64,000 nt of DNA, taken from the NCBI RefSeq assembly GCF_002902905.1, contig NZ_CP026124.1, positions 3,534,001 through 3,598,000 on the forward strand. Direction: 5' to 3'. Source of the DNA: Achromobacter sp. AONIH1 (GTDB lineage Bacteria; Pseudomonadota; Gammaproteobacteria; Burkholderiales; Burkholderiaceae_B). Shown piece by piece: positions 1-9,886 of this stretch. Position 1 is the stretch's first letter. Every line of letters begins with the position of its first letter. A program made the translations under genes and the position numbers. A model generated the notes under the pieces. The model was not told the DNA's origin. It ran no database searches and saw nothing but the letters and a program-made list of their open reading frames with translations.

Positions 1-516
1 GGCCACGGTTATGTGCAGGCCGATTCGCACCACGAGATCCCGGTCGACCCGCGCCCGCTGGCCGACATCCTGCGCGACGACGCCGCGCCCTATGCCTGGC
101 TGGGCGACGCCGTGCTGCCCTCGGTCATGCCGGCGCACGTCATCTATCCCAAGGTCGACAAGCATCCCGCCGGCTTCTCCCGGCGCTGGGTGCAGGACAT
201 CCTGCGCAAGCGCCTGGGCTACGACGGGGTGGTGTTCTCCGACGACCTGACCATGGAAGGCGCCTCGGTGGCCGGCGACATCCTGGACCGCGCCAACGCG
301 GCGCTGGGCGCGGGCTGCGACATGGTGCTGGTGTGCAACCGGCCGGACCTGGCCGACGAGCTGCTGTCGCGGCTGTCGTTCAAGCACCCGCCCGAGTCGG
401 TCGAGCGCATCCGCCGCCTGATGCCGCGCTTCGACGCGCCGGACTGGGACACCCTGCAGGCCGAAAGCCGTTACCAGAATGCCCGACGACTTCAATCTCA
501 AATCGTTCCTGGCTGA
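1..516 (+). CDS. nagZ: beta-N-acetylhexosaminidase, C-terminal part (truncated by window edge)
   Basis: The reading frame is open from base 1, so the N-terminus lies outside the window; the GTG at 13 is internal. The visible 171 residues begin with GHG, the end of the KHFPGHG motif of glycoside hydrolase family 3, and contain the conserved [12 protein letters not shown] segment around the catalytic Asp. NagZ removes N-acetylglucosamine from muropeptides during cytoplasmic cell-wall recycling. The stop codon lies 38 bases inside uvrC, so the two genes are probably co-transcribed. The family assignment is firm. Confidence 0.9.
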   Translation, partial: GHGYVQADSHHEIPVDPRPLADILRDDAAPYAWLGDAVLPSVMPAHVIYPKVDKHPAGFSRRWVQDILRKRLGYDGVVFSDDLTMEGASVAGDILDRANAALGAGCDMVLVCNRPDLADELLSRLSFKHPPESVERIRRLMPRFDAPDWDTLQAESRYQNARRLQSQIVPG

Positions 517-2305
517 CCTGCCGCATCTGCCGGGCGTGTACCGGCACCTGGATGCGGCCGGCGAGGTCATGTATGTCGGCAAGGCGCGCGACCTGAAGAA
601 GCGCGTCTCGTCGTATTTCCAGAAGACCCTGTCCAGCCCGCGCATCGCCCAGATGGTGGCGAAGGTGGCGCGGCTGGAGGTCACGGTCACGCGCTCGGAG
701 GCCGAGGCGCTGATCCTGGAAAACAACCTCATCAAGACCCTGAAGCCGCGCTACAACATCCTGTTCCGCGACGACAAGTCCTATCCGTACCTGCTCATCA
801 CGGGCCATGAGTGGCCGCGCATCGCCTACTATCGCGGCGCCACCAACAAGCGCGGCCAGTTCTTCGGCCCGTTTCCCAACGCCTGGGCGGTGCGCGAAAC
901 CATCCAGATCCTGCAGAAGGTCTTTCGCCTGCGCACCTGCGAGGACTCGGTCTTCGCCAACCGTTCGCGGCCCTGTCTGCTGCATCAGATCGGGCGCTGC
1001 TCGGCGCCCTGCGTGGGCGTGATCGGCGCCGAGGATTACGCGCGCGACGTGCAGCGAGCCGTGCGTTTCCTGAACGGCGAGGCCAAGGACGTCATGGGCG
1101 AGATCGAGTCGCGCATGCAGCAGGCGGCCAGCGAGCTGCGCTTCGAGGAGGCGGCGGCGCTGCGCGACCAGATGGGTTCGCTGGCGCGCGTGCTGCACCA
1201 GCAGACCATGGAAAGCACCAGCGGCGAGGACACGGACATCATCGCCGTGGCCATCGCCGGCGGCAAGGTCTGCGTCAACCTGGCCATGGTGCGCGGCGGC
1301 CGCCATCTGGGCGACAAACCGTTTTTCCCATCGCACGCCGAAGGCGAGGCCGCGCCGCAGGTGCTGGAGGCCTTCGTCGCCCAGCACTACGCCGACAACG
1401 CGCTGCCGCCGGTGCTGGTGTGCTCGCATGCCTTGCCCGATCCCGAGCTGGTGGACCTGCTGGCCGAGCAGGCCGGCGGCCGTCCCGCGCGCGTGCTGAC
1501 TCGGCCGCAGGGCGCGCGCCGCGCCTGGCTGGAGCAGGCCGGCAAGAACGCTGACATGGCGCTGGCGCGGGCGCTGACCGAATCCGGCGCGCGCGCCGCC
1601 CGCACCCTGGCCCTGGCCGAAGCGCTGGACCTGGACACCGACGAGGCCGCGCTGGACGCGCTGCGCATCGAGTGCTTCGACATCAGCCACACGGCCGGCG
1701 AAGCCACCCAGGCGTCCTGCGTGGTGTTCGAGCATCACGACGTGCAGCCCTCGCTCTACCGCCGCTATAACATCGCCGGCATCACGCCGGGCGACGACTA
1801 CGCCGCCATGCGCCAGGTGCTGTCGCGCCGCTTCGCCAAGGTGGCCGACGGCGAGGCGCAGATGCCGGGCCTGGTGCTGATCGACGGCGGCAAGGGTCAG
1901 GTGGAAGTCGCGCGGCAGGTGTTCGCCGAGCTGGGCCTGGACATCCAGACCCTGGTCGGCGTGGCCAAGGGGGAAGGGCGCAAGGTCGGCCTGGAAACCC
2001 TGGTCTTCGCCGATGGCCGCCCGCCGGTGGCGCTGGGCGGCGAATCGGCCGCGCTGATGCTGATCGCCCAGGTGCGCGACGAGGCGCACCGCTTCGCCAT
2101 CACCGGCATGCGCGCCCGCCGCGCCAAGGCCCGCAACGTGTCGCGCCTGGAAGAAATCGAAGGCATCGGCGCCCGCCGCCGCCAGCGCCTGCTGGCCCGC
2201 TTCGGCGGTTTTTCAGGCGTGGCCTCGGCCAGCATCGAAGACCTGGCCTCGGTCGACGGCATCTCCCAAGACCTCGCCATCCGCATTTATGAAGCCTTGC
2301 GGTAG
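479..2305 (+). CDS. uvrC: UvrABC system protein C
   Basis: This 608-residue protein has the full domain order of excinuclease subunit C. There is a GIY-YIG nuclease domain near residues 15-90 ([21 protein letters not shown]), a cysteine cluster near 160-175, a UVR helical segment near 205-235, an RNase-H-like endonuclease domain near 395-540 ([17 protein letters not shown]), and tandem helix-hairpin-helix motifs at the end ([16 protein letters not shown]). It makes both incisions around a lesion in nucleotide excision repair. The ATG at 479 lies inside the nagZ end, which implies translational coupling. Length is normal for the family. Confidence 0.97.
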   Translation: MPDDFNLKSFLADLPHLPGVYRHLDAAGEVMYVGKARDLKKRVSSYFQKTLSSPRIAQMVAKVARLEVTVTRSEAEALILENNLIKTLKPRYNILFRDDKSYPYLLITGHEWPRIAYYRGATNKRGQFFGPFPNAWAVRETIQILQKVFRLRTCEDSVFANRSRPCLLHQIGRCSAPCVGVIGAEDYARDVQRAVRFLNGEAKDVMGEIESRMQQAASELRFEEAAALRDQMGSLARVLHQQTMESTSGEDTDIIAVAIAGGKVCVNLAMVRGGRHLGDKPFFPSHAEGEAAPQVLEAFVAQHYADNALPPVLVCSHALPDPELVDLLAEQAGGRPARVLTRPQGARRAWLEQAGKNADMALARALTESGARAARTLALAEALDLDTDEAALDALRIECFDISHTAGEATQASCVVFEHHDVQPSLYRRYNIAGITPGDDYAAMRQVLSRRFAKVADGEAQMPGLVLIDGGKGQVEVARQVFAELGLDIQTLVGVAKGEGRKVGLETLVFADGRPPVALGGESAALMLIAQVRDEAHRFAITGMRARRAKARNVSRLEEIEGIGARRRQRLLARFGGFSGVASASIEDLASVDGISQDLAIRIYEALR

Positions 2306-2494
2306 CACTTCCGTGCTACATATCCCCACCTTGTTCAAACCCGTCGCACAGGGAAAGCCGACCGCGCAGCGTGTAAAGCAGGCTTTCAGGCCAGCCAATA
2401 CAGCCTGTCTGCAACGCTGCCGCGCCACGCAACAGCCGAGCAGGGCCGCGCAAGCCGAGCGACGCAAGCCGCTGGTGCCCCACAATCCGGGCCA

Positions 2495-2577
2495 CGCGGA
2501 GCCGGCTTTGCCGGTCCGCAGTGGCGCCCCCTTGAGGGGGAAGCGCCGCAGGCGCGTCGGGGGTGGACCCTTGATGT
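2495..2577 (+). repeat. GC-rich dispersed repeat, copy A
   Basis: This lies in the 286-base gap between uvrC and pgsA. A 27-base block at 2495-2521 is identical to 40424-40450. It is followed by a hairpin core (CCCCCTTGAGGGGG) and a GCGCGTCGGGGG tail. The same architecture, inverted, occurs at 11029-11105. The rest of the gap (2306-2494) shows no gene or RNA I can recognise. Confidence 0.7.
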
Positions 2578-2591
2578 AGCATACGGATACT

Positions 2592-3164
2592 ATGCCAATT
2601 AACGTACCCATAATCCTGACATGGCTGCGCATCGCCATGATTCCGCTGGTCGTCGGGCTGTTCTACCTGCCCGACAGCTGGATGGCGGTCACCACGCGCG
2701 ACACGCTGGCCGCCTGGGCCTTCATCATCGCCGCGTTGACCGATTGGTTCGATGGCTGGCTGGCCCGCCGCTGGAACCAGACCTCGGCGTTCGGCGCCTT
2801 CCTCGATCCGGTGGCCGACAAGCTGATGGTCTGCGCCGCGCTCATCGTGCTGCTGGACCTGAGCCGCGTCGACGCCTTCATTTCCCTGATCATCATCGGC
2901 CGCGAGATCACGATTTCCGCGCTGCGCGAATGGATGGCCCAGATCGGCGCCAGCGCCAGCGTGGCGGTGCACCGGCTGGGCAAGTTCAAGACCGCGGCGC
3001 AAATGGTGGCGATTCCCTGCCTGCTGTACAACCAGCCGGTCATGGGCGTCAGCACCAAGCTGCTGGGCGACCTGCTGATCATCGTCGCGGCGGTGCTGAC
3101 GGTCTGGTCCATGCTGTACTACCTGCAGCGCGCCTGGCCGGCGATCCGCGAAAAGGCCAAGTAA
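2592..3164 (+). CDS. pgsA: CDP-diacylglycerol--glycerol-3-phosphate 3-phosphatidyltransferase
   Basis: The 190-residue integral membrane enzyme makes phosphatidylglycerol phosphate from CDP-diacylglycerol and glycerol 3-phosphate, the first step to acidic phospholipids. It carries the CDP-alcohol phosphotransferase signature DG-x2-AR-x8-G-x3-D-x3-D: DGWLAR, then the GAFLDPVADK block, near residues 54-76. Several hydrophobic segments follow. It sits directly after uvrC in the same direction, separated by repeat copy A. Length and order are typical. Confidence 0.96.
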   Translation: MPINVPIILTWLRIAMIPLVVGLFYLPDSWMAVTTRDTLAAWAFIIAALTDWFDGWLARRWNQTSAFGAFLDPVADKLMVCAALIVLLDLSRVDAFISLIIIGREITISALREWMAQIGASASVAVHRLGKFKTAAQMVAIPCLLYNQPVMGVSTKLLGDLLIIVAAVLTVWSMLYYLQRAWPAIREKAK

Positions 3165-3181
3165 ACTAACGTGTTAACGTA

Positions 3182-3213
3182 ATGGCGGCCCGGCTCGCGC
3201 CCGGGGCCGCCAT
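3182..3213 (+). terminator. hairpin after pgsA
   Basis: A 10-base stem (ATGGCGGCCC paired with GGGCCGCCAT) with a 12-base loop starts 17 bases after the pgsA stop codon. No T-tract follows, so it is a weak intrinsic terminator or an mRNA-end stabiliser. Nothing else was seen before the next gene at 3364. Confidence 0.5.
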
Positions 3214-3363
3214 CGTATTCCAAGAGCGATGCCGGCAGACCGGCACGGCCGCCGCGCCGCATTCGCCGAGAGACCGGCGCCGTGATATGCGGCGCCGCCG
3301 GAGACAACCCGCGAGCCGCCCGCAGCCGGCGGCCGCCATCGCCGCCTCGCGCGGCCCATCGCA

Positions 3364-4647
3364 ATGAACAGCGCAGCAAATTCCCTGGCCTCGGACGCCG
3401 CCGTCCGGCGCCGCGACTGGCAGATCATCCTCCTGATCGGCGTGATCCACGCCAGTTCGCACTTCTTCCAGCTCGTCCTGCCGTCGCTCTACGTCTCGCT
3501 GGGCAATGCCTTCGGGCTGGATTTCGCCCGGCTGGGCCTGCTGGTGTCCACCTTCTATGTGGTGTCCGGCATCGGCCAGGCGTCTTCCGGATTCGTGGTG
3601 GACCGCATCGGCGCGCGGCCGGTGCTGTGGTTCGGCCTGAGCTGCTTCGTGGTGTCGGGGCTGCTGATCGGCTCGGCCAATGGCTACGCCATGCTGATGG
3701 CCGCCGCAGTGGTGGGCGGCATCGGCAATTCGGTGTTCCATCCGGCCGACTATTCCATCATCAATCATCGCGTCACGGCTCCGCGCCTGGGCCATGCGTT
3801 CTCGGCGCACGGCCTGACCGGCAATCTGGGCTGGGCGCTGACGCCGGTGTTCATGACCAGCATCACGCTGCTGGCCGACTGGCGCGTGGCGGCCTACTGC
3901 GCCGCCGGGCTGGTGGCGCTGGTGCTGCTGCTGGCCGTGTTGGGGCGAGATCTGATCGGCGGCCTGGCGGCGGCCGAGGCCGACGCTGCCAAGACCGGCG
4001 CGCGGCCGCCGGCGGCGCAGCAGGGCGTGCTCGCGACCCTGGCGACCTTGCTGTCCAAGCCGGCGCTGTGGGGCGCCTTCCTGTTCTTCGCTTTCACCTC
4101 GATCGCGCTGTCCTCGGTGCAGAACTACACCATTCCCTTGCTGGGCCAGCTCTATGACCTGTCCAAGGTCGCCGCCAGTTCGGCGCTGTCCGGCTACATG
4201 ATCGCGTCCGCCGTGGGCATGGCGGCGGGAGGCTTCCTGGTGTCGGCCAATCCGCGCACCGAGCGCACCGTGATGGTGGCGCTGATCCTGGCCGGTCTGA
4301 CGCTGGTGGTGCTGGCGCTGGGCCTGGTGCCCGCCGCGCTGGCCGCGCCGGTGGTGGGGCTGGCGGGCTTTTGCTCCGGCGTGGCGGCGCCGTCGCGCGA
4401 CATGCTGATCCGCCGCGTGACGCCCAAGGGCGCCACCGGCTCGGTCTATGGCCTGGTGTATTCGGGCATGGATGTGGGCTCGGCCCTGGGGCCGCTGGCC
4501 TTCGGCCTGCTGCTGGACGCGGGCCTGCGCCAGGGGCCGTGGGTGGGCGCGGGCGTGGCTTTCGCCGTCGCGGCGCTGCTGGCCCAGTGGATCGCGGTGC
4601 AGGCGCGCCGCGCCGATCCGGTGGCGGCCGCGCCCGCGCGGTCCTGA
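3364..4647 (+). CDS. MFS transporter, Fsr-like
   Basis: The 427-residue protein has about 12 hydrophobic segments in two halves. The N-terminal half contains HASSHFFQLVLPSLY and FHPADYSI, resembling fosmidomycin-resistance (Fsr)-type and related sugar/drug MFS carriers, and an MFS loop motif (DRIGARPVLW) between the second and third segments. It would sit in the inner membrane. The substrate cannot be told from sequence. It stands alone between pgsA and the cytochrome c peroxidase gene, with no strong ribosome-binding site before the ATG. Confidence 0.8.
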   Translation: MNSAANSLASDAAVRRRDWQIILLIGVIHASSHFFQLVLPSLYVSLGNAFGLDFARLGLLVSTFYVVSGIGQASSGFVVDRIGARPVLWFGLSCFVVSGLLIGSANGYAMLMAAAVVGGIGNSVFHPADYSIINHRVTAPRLGHAFSAHGLTGNLGWALTPVFMTSITLLADWRVAAYCAAGLVALVLLLAVLGRDLIGGLAAAEADAAKTGARPPAAQQGVLATLATLLSKPALWGAFLFFAFTSIALSSVQNYTIPLLGQLYDLSKVAASSALSGYMIASAVGMAAGGFLVSANPRTERTVMVALILAGLTLVVLALGLVPAALAAPVVGLAGFCSGVAAPSRDMLIRRVTPKGATGSVYGLVYSGMDVGSALGPLAFGLLLDAGLRQGPWVGAGVAFAVAALLAQWIAVQARRADPVAAAPARS

Positions 4648-4658
4648 GGCGCGTCGTT

Positions 4659-4687
4659 CACGGCGATCTGTCTGGCGGATCGCCGTG
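4659..4687 (+). terminator. perfect hairpin after MFS gene
   Basis: CACGGCGATC pairs perfectly with GATCGCCGTG across a 9-base loop, starting 11 bases after the MFS stop. There is no T-tract. The whole gap 4648-4951 (304 bases) holds this hairpin and, near its end, an AT-richer stretch (4908-4930) likely to be the promoter region of the peroxidase gene. No convincing gene was found in it. Confidence 0.55.
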
Positions 4688-4951
4688 GGCCTGAGCGCCG
4701 GCACAATGGCCGCGACGCTCCTGCCGGCCGTCCGACCGGCCTTTCTCTTCGCCTTCCTCTTCGTTCTGCGCCGCATCTGGCGCGCGCATCTGCTCATTCC
4801 CCCTTTCGCCTTCGCGTGCTTGCGTCTGGTCAACGCCGCGCGTGGCTGGCGCGCGACCGGCTTGCAGGCTTGACCGGCCGCAAGCAGCGCCGGGGCCTTC
4901 ATCGCTGTAATACCTCATAAGCAGAGAGGTCATTCAACGGGAGTAAGCAAC

Positions 4952-5959
4952 ATGAGTAAGCAAAGCGTATGGCTCGCCGCAGGACTGCTCGCGGGGCTGT
5001 GGGCCAGTCCGGCCACGGCGACGACCGCCGCGCAGGAGCCGATACAGCCGATCGAGGCCGCGGTGATCAAGGATCCCGCCAAGGTGGAGCTGGGCAAGAA
5101 GCTGTTCTTCGATCCGCGCCTGTCCAAGTCCGGCGCCATCTCCTGTAATTCCTGCCACAACCTGGGCATGGGCGGCTCGGACAACATCAAGGGCTCCATC
5201 GGCCACAATTGGCAGCAAGGCGGCATCAACTCGCCGACAGTGCTCAATTCCAGCCTGAGCATCGCGCAGTTCTGGGACGGCCGCGCCAAGGATCTGAGCG
5301 AGCAGGCCGGCGGCCCCATCGCCAACCCCATGGAAATGGCGTCCTCGCACGAGCTGGCGGTGCAGGTGCTCAATTCCATCCCTGGCTACAGGGCCGAGTT
5401 CAAGCAGGTGTTCGGCAAGGACGCCATCACCATCGAGGAAGTGACCGGCGCGCTGGCCGCGTTCGAGGAAACGCTGGTGACGCCGAACGCGCGCTTCGAC
5501 AAGTGGCTGCGCGGCGACAAGAAGGCGCTGACCGTGCAGGAACTGGCCGGCTACCAGCTATTCAAGAACAGCGGCTGCGTGGCCTGCCACAACGGCGCGG
5601 CGGTGGGCGGCAACTCGTTCCAGAAGATGGGCGTGGTCGAGCCCTACAAGACCGACAACAAGGCCGAGGGGCGCTCGGCGGTGACCGGCAAGGACGCCGA
5701 CCGCTTCAATTTCAAGGTGCCCACGCTGCGCAACGTCGAGCTGACCTATCCCTACTTCCATGATGGCGAAGCCGCCACGCTGACGCAGGCGGTGGACGTG
5801 ATGGGCCGGCTGCAACTGGGCCGCACCTTCACGAAGGAGGAGAACGCCCAGATCGTGGCCTTCCTGAAGACGCTGACGGGCGACCAGCCGGTGTTCCAGT
5901 ATCCGATCCTGCCGCCCTCGGCGGACGATACGCCGAGGCCGCAGCCCTTCACGAAGTAG
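4952..5959 (+). CDS. di-haem cytochrome c peroxidase
   Basis: The 335-residue protein begins with a signal peptide (residues 1-24, ending ATA-TT). It has two CxxCH haem c sites, CNSCH at 65-69 and CVACH at 209-213, matching the bacterial CcpA/MauG superfamily. These periplasmic enzymes reduce hydrogen peroxide with electrons from small cytochromes. Family landmarks such as FFDPRLS, QFWDGRA and YFHDGEA are present. A GGGAG ribosome-binding site precedes the ATG. It is a single-gene unit, convergent with queF. Confidence 0.93.
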   Translation: MSKQSVWLAAGLLAGLWASPATATTAAQEPIQPIEAAVIKDPAKVELGKKLFFDPRLSKSGAISCNSCHNLGMGGSDNIKGSIGHNWQQGGINSPTVLNSSLSIAQFWDGRAKDLSEQAGGPIANPMEMASSHELAVQVLNSIPGYRAEFKQVFGKDAITIEEVTGALAAFEETLVTPNARFDKWLRGDKKALTVQELAGYQLFKNSGCVACHNGAAVGGNSFQKMGVVEPYKTDNKAEGRSAVTGKDADRFNFKVPTLRNVELTYPYFHDGEAATLTQAVDVMGRLQLGRTFTKEENAQIVAFLKTLTGDQPVFQYPILPPSADDTPRPQPFTK

Positions 5960-6036
5960 GCCATGGCCAGGCGCGCGCAGTCCTCGATGGGGCTGCGCCG
6001 CCGCATTCCGCCGGCCGGGCGCGCCGGCGGTTTGCC

Positions 6037-6861
6037 TTATTGGCGCACCGTGCGCACGTCGGGCGGCGGGGCCGCCTCGAAGTTGCTGCGCCACGGGTTG
6101 ATGTCCAGCCCGCCACGGCGCGTATAGCGCGCATAGACCGTCAGCAGCTCGGGCCGGCAGGCCGCCATGATGTCGGTGTAGATGCGCTCCACGCAGTGCT
6201 CGTGGAATTCCGCGTGCTGGCGGAACGAGATCACGTAGCGCAGCAGCGCTTCGCGGTCTATCGGCGCGCCGCGATAGCGGATCTGCACGCTGGCCCAGTC
6301 GGGCTGGCCGGTGACCGGGCAGTTCGATTTCAGCAGCCGCGAGCACAGCGTCTCCTCGACGGCATCGCCGGGCCGCGTGCGCAGCAGCTCGGGCGCGGGC
6401 TCGTAGGTGTCGATCTCGATGTCCAGCTTGTCTATATAGATGCCGTCCAGTTCGCCCATGCGCAGTTCGCCGAAACGCTGCGGCAGGATGAAGTCCAGGC
6501 CCACCGGCGCGCCGGCGGCCGCGCTCAGGTCGCGCTCCAGCCGGCCGCGCAGCGCGGCGGAATTGACCAGCCGGGTCTGGTTGAACGAGTTCAGGTAGAG
6601 CTTGAACGACTTGGACTCGATGATATTGGGGCTGTCCGCCGGCACCGAGAAGGTGGCCATGGCCACGCGCGGCTTGCCCTTGGCGTCCAGCCACGACAGT
6701 TCATAGGCGTTCCACAGGTCGACGCCGGCGAAGGGCAGGGCGCCGGCATGCAGGTCCAGCGCGGCGCGGTTGTGCGAGCGGGCGATGGGGAACAGCAGCG
6801 AGGGATCGTATTGCGAGGCGTAGGCCACGCTCTGGCCCAGCGGGCCGTGAGACAGCGTCAT
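6037..6861 (-). CDS. queF: NADPH-dependent 7-cyano-7-deazaguanine reductase
   Basis: The 274-residue protein is the long (unimodular) form of QueF. It reduces preQ0 to preQ1, the last free-base step of queuosine synthesis for tRNA. The nucleophilic Cys is C181 in [11 protein letters not shown], and the substrate-binding ESKS motif is at residues 82-85, followed by LYLNSFNQT. The frame could extend upstream to 7017. I chose the ATG at 6861 because the extension has no family similarity and covers the presumed regulatory region of aceA. Confidence 0.95.
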   Translation of the reverse strand: MTLSHGPLGQSVAYASQYDPSLLFPIARSHNRAALDLHAGALPFAGVDLWNAYELSWLDAKGKPRVAMATFSVPADSPNIIESKSFKLYLNSFNQTRLVNSAALRGRLERDLSAAAGAPVGLDFILPQRFGELRMGELDGIYIDKLDIEIDTYEPAPELLRTRPGDAVEETLCSRLLKSNCPVTGQPDWASVQIRYRGAPIDREALLRYVISFRQHAEFHEHCVERIYTDIMAACRPELLTVYARYTRRGGLDINPWRSNFEAAPPPDVRTVRQ

Positions 6862-7200
6862 GGATGGATTGGGATCTACAGGGGAATGGACGCATTTTAG
6901 GCGCTTTGAAATGCGCATTTTTTTGCATTGTGAAATGCCGTCTTCGTCATGTGAAAGTTCGTGTTGCGCAGCAGCGGGAAGGCATTTCACAGATGGCGAT
7001 AGCGTTCCGTAATGCAAAATTGAACTTTCAAGTTGTTGATATTAAAGAAATAACTTTTTCGTCTTATATAAGATATCTGGCCACATTGCTCCGCAGCACA
7101 GGAATAGACTTTCTCCAACGATTCACGCAATGCCCGGGCCGCGAAATTCCTCCGGACCCATCCTTGAAAGTCTTTCCCACTACTGACCAGGAGCATCACC
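6862..7200 (+). promoter_or_regulatory. AT-rich divergent control region of queF and aceA
   Basis: This 339-base gap is much richer in A and T than its surroundings. TGTGAAATGC (6929-6938) recurs inverted as GCATTTCACA (6982-6991). A related copy, TTTGAAATGC, lies at 6905-6914, 24 bases upstream of the first. The spacing suggests binding sites of a regulator acting on isocitrate lyase, but no regulator gene lies beside it. No gene was seen in the gap. Confidence 0.45.
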
Positions 7201-8529
<1,329 letters not shown>

Positions 8530-8608
8530 CGAGGCCCGGGCCGTGAGGCCCGCGCTTCCCGAGTTTGCTGTAACCGTAGTTTGTAGTAGCTGTTGTAGGG
8601 TGGATTAA

Positions 8609-8636
8609 GGGTGCCTGCGGGCACCCTCTTTTTTTT
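8609..8636 (+). terminator. rho-independent terminator of aceA
   Basis: GGGTGCC pairs with GGCACCC around a TGCG loop, followed by TC and eight T residues. It lies 80 bases after the aceA stop and is the clearest intrinsic terminator in the window. Confidence 0.92.
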
Positions 8637-8678
8637 GGCAGTGTTCCAACCCCCAATCTGCTTGAGAGCAAACCGGGG

Positions 8679-8885
8679 TCAGCGGGGGCGGCGAGGGAGC
8701 ATGCTGGTCGGACAGCGGTTTTCTACGCTTTGCTGGACGCGGGTGCGCAGCATGGCGAAATAGTCGGCGTTGGCAGGGGTAGCTGGCTCTGAAGCCTGCC
8801 CGGCAAGCAATATTTCCCGCAAGCGCAGCTTGTCTGCGTCTCTATGGGCTGATTCGCCAGTGGATGCGTAACGTCGCTTGTTCAC
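8679..8885 (-). pseudogene. ParD-like antitoxin remnant (small ORF)
   Basis: A 68-codon frame starts at a GTG that overlaps the GntR stop codon (GTGA). Residues 4-50 (RRYASTGES, then LREILLAGQASEPATP) resemble the C-terminal half of ParD-type antitoxins. The N-terminal ribbon-helix-helix DNA-binding part is missing, and no ParE toxin is next to it. It may be a decayed fragment or a small coupled gene. The similarity is judged by eye only. Confidence 0.35.
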
Positions 8886-9652
8886 GGCAACAACTCCCGC
8901 GCCAGGATGTACTCGCTGGCGCTCAGCAGGTCCGCATGCAGCGCCTGGCGCGCGGCGGCGGGATCGCGGTTCTCGATGGCGGCGACCATGGCGCGGTGGT
9001 GCAGATGGGCCTCGCCCTGGCTCAGGCGCGCGGCGCTGCTGGCCAGGTCGTAGTTCAGCACCGGCCCGATCTGCAGCCACAGGCTCTCGATGATCTGCAG
9101 CAGCGCCGGCATGCGCGCGCTGCGGTAGATGGCGAAATGCAGGTTCTTGTTGGCGCGTACCGCCGCGCGTGAGTCGGGCTGGGCGCGGGCCTGCAGGAAT
9201 TCCTGTTCGTGGCGCTGGATCTCGGCCAGTTCGTTGTCGTCGCGCTTGTCGGCGGCGGCCTCGATAGCCAGGCATTCCAGCTGCAGGCGGATGGTGCGCA
9301 GTTCCAGGAAGCGCTCGCGCGTCATCAGCGGCACGCGGATCGCGCGGTTGGGCAGCACTTCCAGAGCCTGCTCGGCCGCCAGCCGGGTGACGGCTTCGCG
9401 CACCGGCATGGCGCTGGTGCCGATGGCCGCGGCCAGTCCGCGCAGCGTGAAGCGCTGGCCGGGCTCCATTTCCCCGGCCTGCAGAAGCTCCTTCAGGTCG
9501 CCGTAGACCTGGTCCGACAGCGTCTGGCGGACGATCTTTTCCATCTTCCCGTCCAGGTCGGCCTCGGCGCCGAAACGTGACGTGCGCGAGGGAGAACCCT
9601 GAGATTCCAACGGTTGCGTGGCCGGATTTGCAGTCGTACTATTATTTTTCAT
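8882..9652 (-). CDS. GntR-family (FCD-type) transcriptional regulator
   Basis: The 256-residue protein has a winged helix-turn-helix near residues 45-105 (GQRFTLRGLAAAIG, PVREAVTRL) and an all-helical FCD ligand-binding domain containing ELRTIRLQLE and histidines (NLHFAIYR, LHHRAMV). Such regulators usually repress sugar-acid catabolic operons and release DNA on binding the substrate. It is divergent from the ABC importer/BKACE operon, its likely target. No ribosome-binding site precedes the ATG at 9652. An internal ATG at 9544, giving a start at MEKIVRQT, is possible. Confidence 0.85.
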   Translation of the reverse strand: MKNNSTTANPATQPLESQGSPSRTSRFGAEADLDGKMEKIVRQTLSDQVYGDLKELLQAGEMEPGQRFTLRGLAAAIGTSAMPVREAVTRLAAEQALEVLPNRAIRVPLMTRERFLELRTIRLQLECLAIEAAADKRDDNELAEIQRHEQEFLQARAQPDSRAAVRANKNLHFAIYRSARMPALLQIIESLWLQIGPVLNYDLASSAARLSQGEAHLHHRAMVAAIENRDPAAARQALHADLLSASEYILARELLP

Positions 9653-9653
9653 G

Positions 9654-9669
9654 ATCTGTGATCACAGAT
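9654..9669. promoter_or_regulatory. 16-base palindromic operator
   Basis: ATCTGTGATCACAGAT is a perfect 16-base palindrome directly abutting the GntR start codon and lying in the divergent promoter region of the sugar ABC operon. The position fits an autoregulatory GntR operator. It also resembles a compressed CRP half-site pair (TGTGA/TCACA) but lacks the usual 6-base spacer. Confidence 0.55.
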
Positions 9670-9886
9670 AAGATTGGTCCTACAACAAGCTTAACCCGAC
9701 CGGAGCCGCAAGAGTTCCGGCATGCGTGAAAACCTGCTGCCCGACGTGCCCGATCCCGCCCAGGCCGGACCGGGGCCGGCCGGGATCAGGCGCCCCGATC
9801 CAGGAACAGCCTGGACCCGCCGCGCAACCAGACGTTGTCCATCGCAATACCGCGATAACCAACCGTTCCGGCCAGGAGACAAGCAA

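Noticed and set aside
380..2089. 569-codon antisense frame across uvrC
   Set aside because: Composition (His/Arg/Gly-rich) and complete overlap with a well-conserved gene mark it as a shadow.
2306..2494. Possible tRNA or small RNA between uvrC and pgsA
   Set aside because: No cloverleaf with TTCGANTC-type T-loop was found; only the repeat is recognisable.
3166..4902. 578-codon minus-strand frame opposite the MFS gene
   Set aside because: Low-complexity Arg/Gln/His composition and no recognisable domain; the plus-strand MFS protein is convincing.
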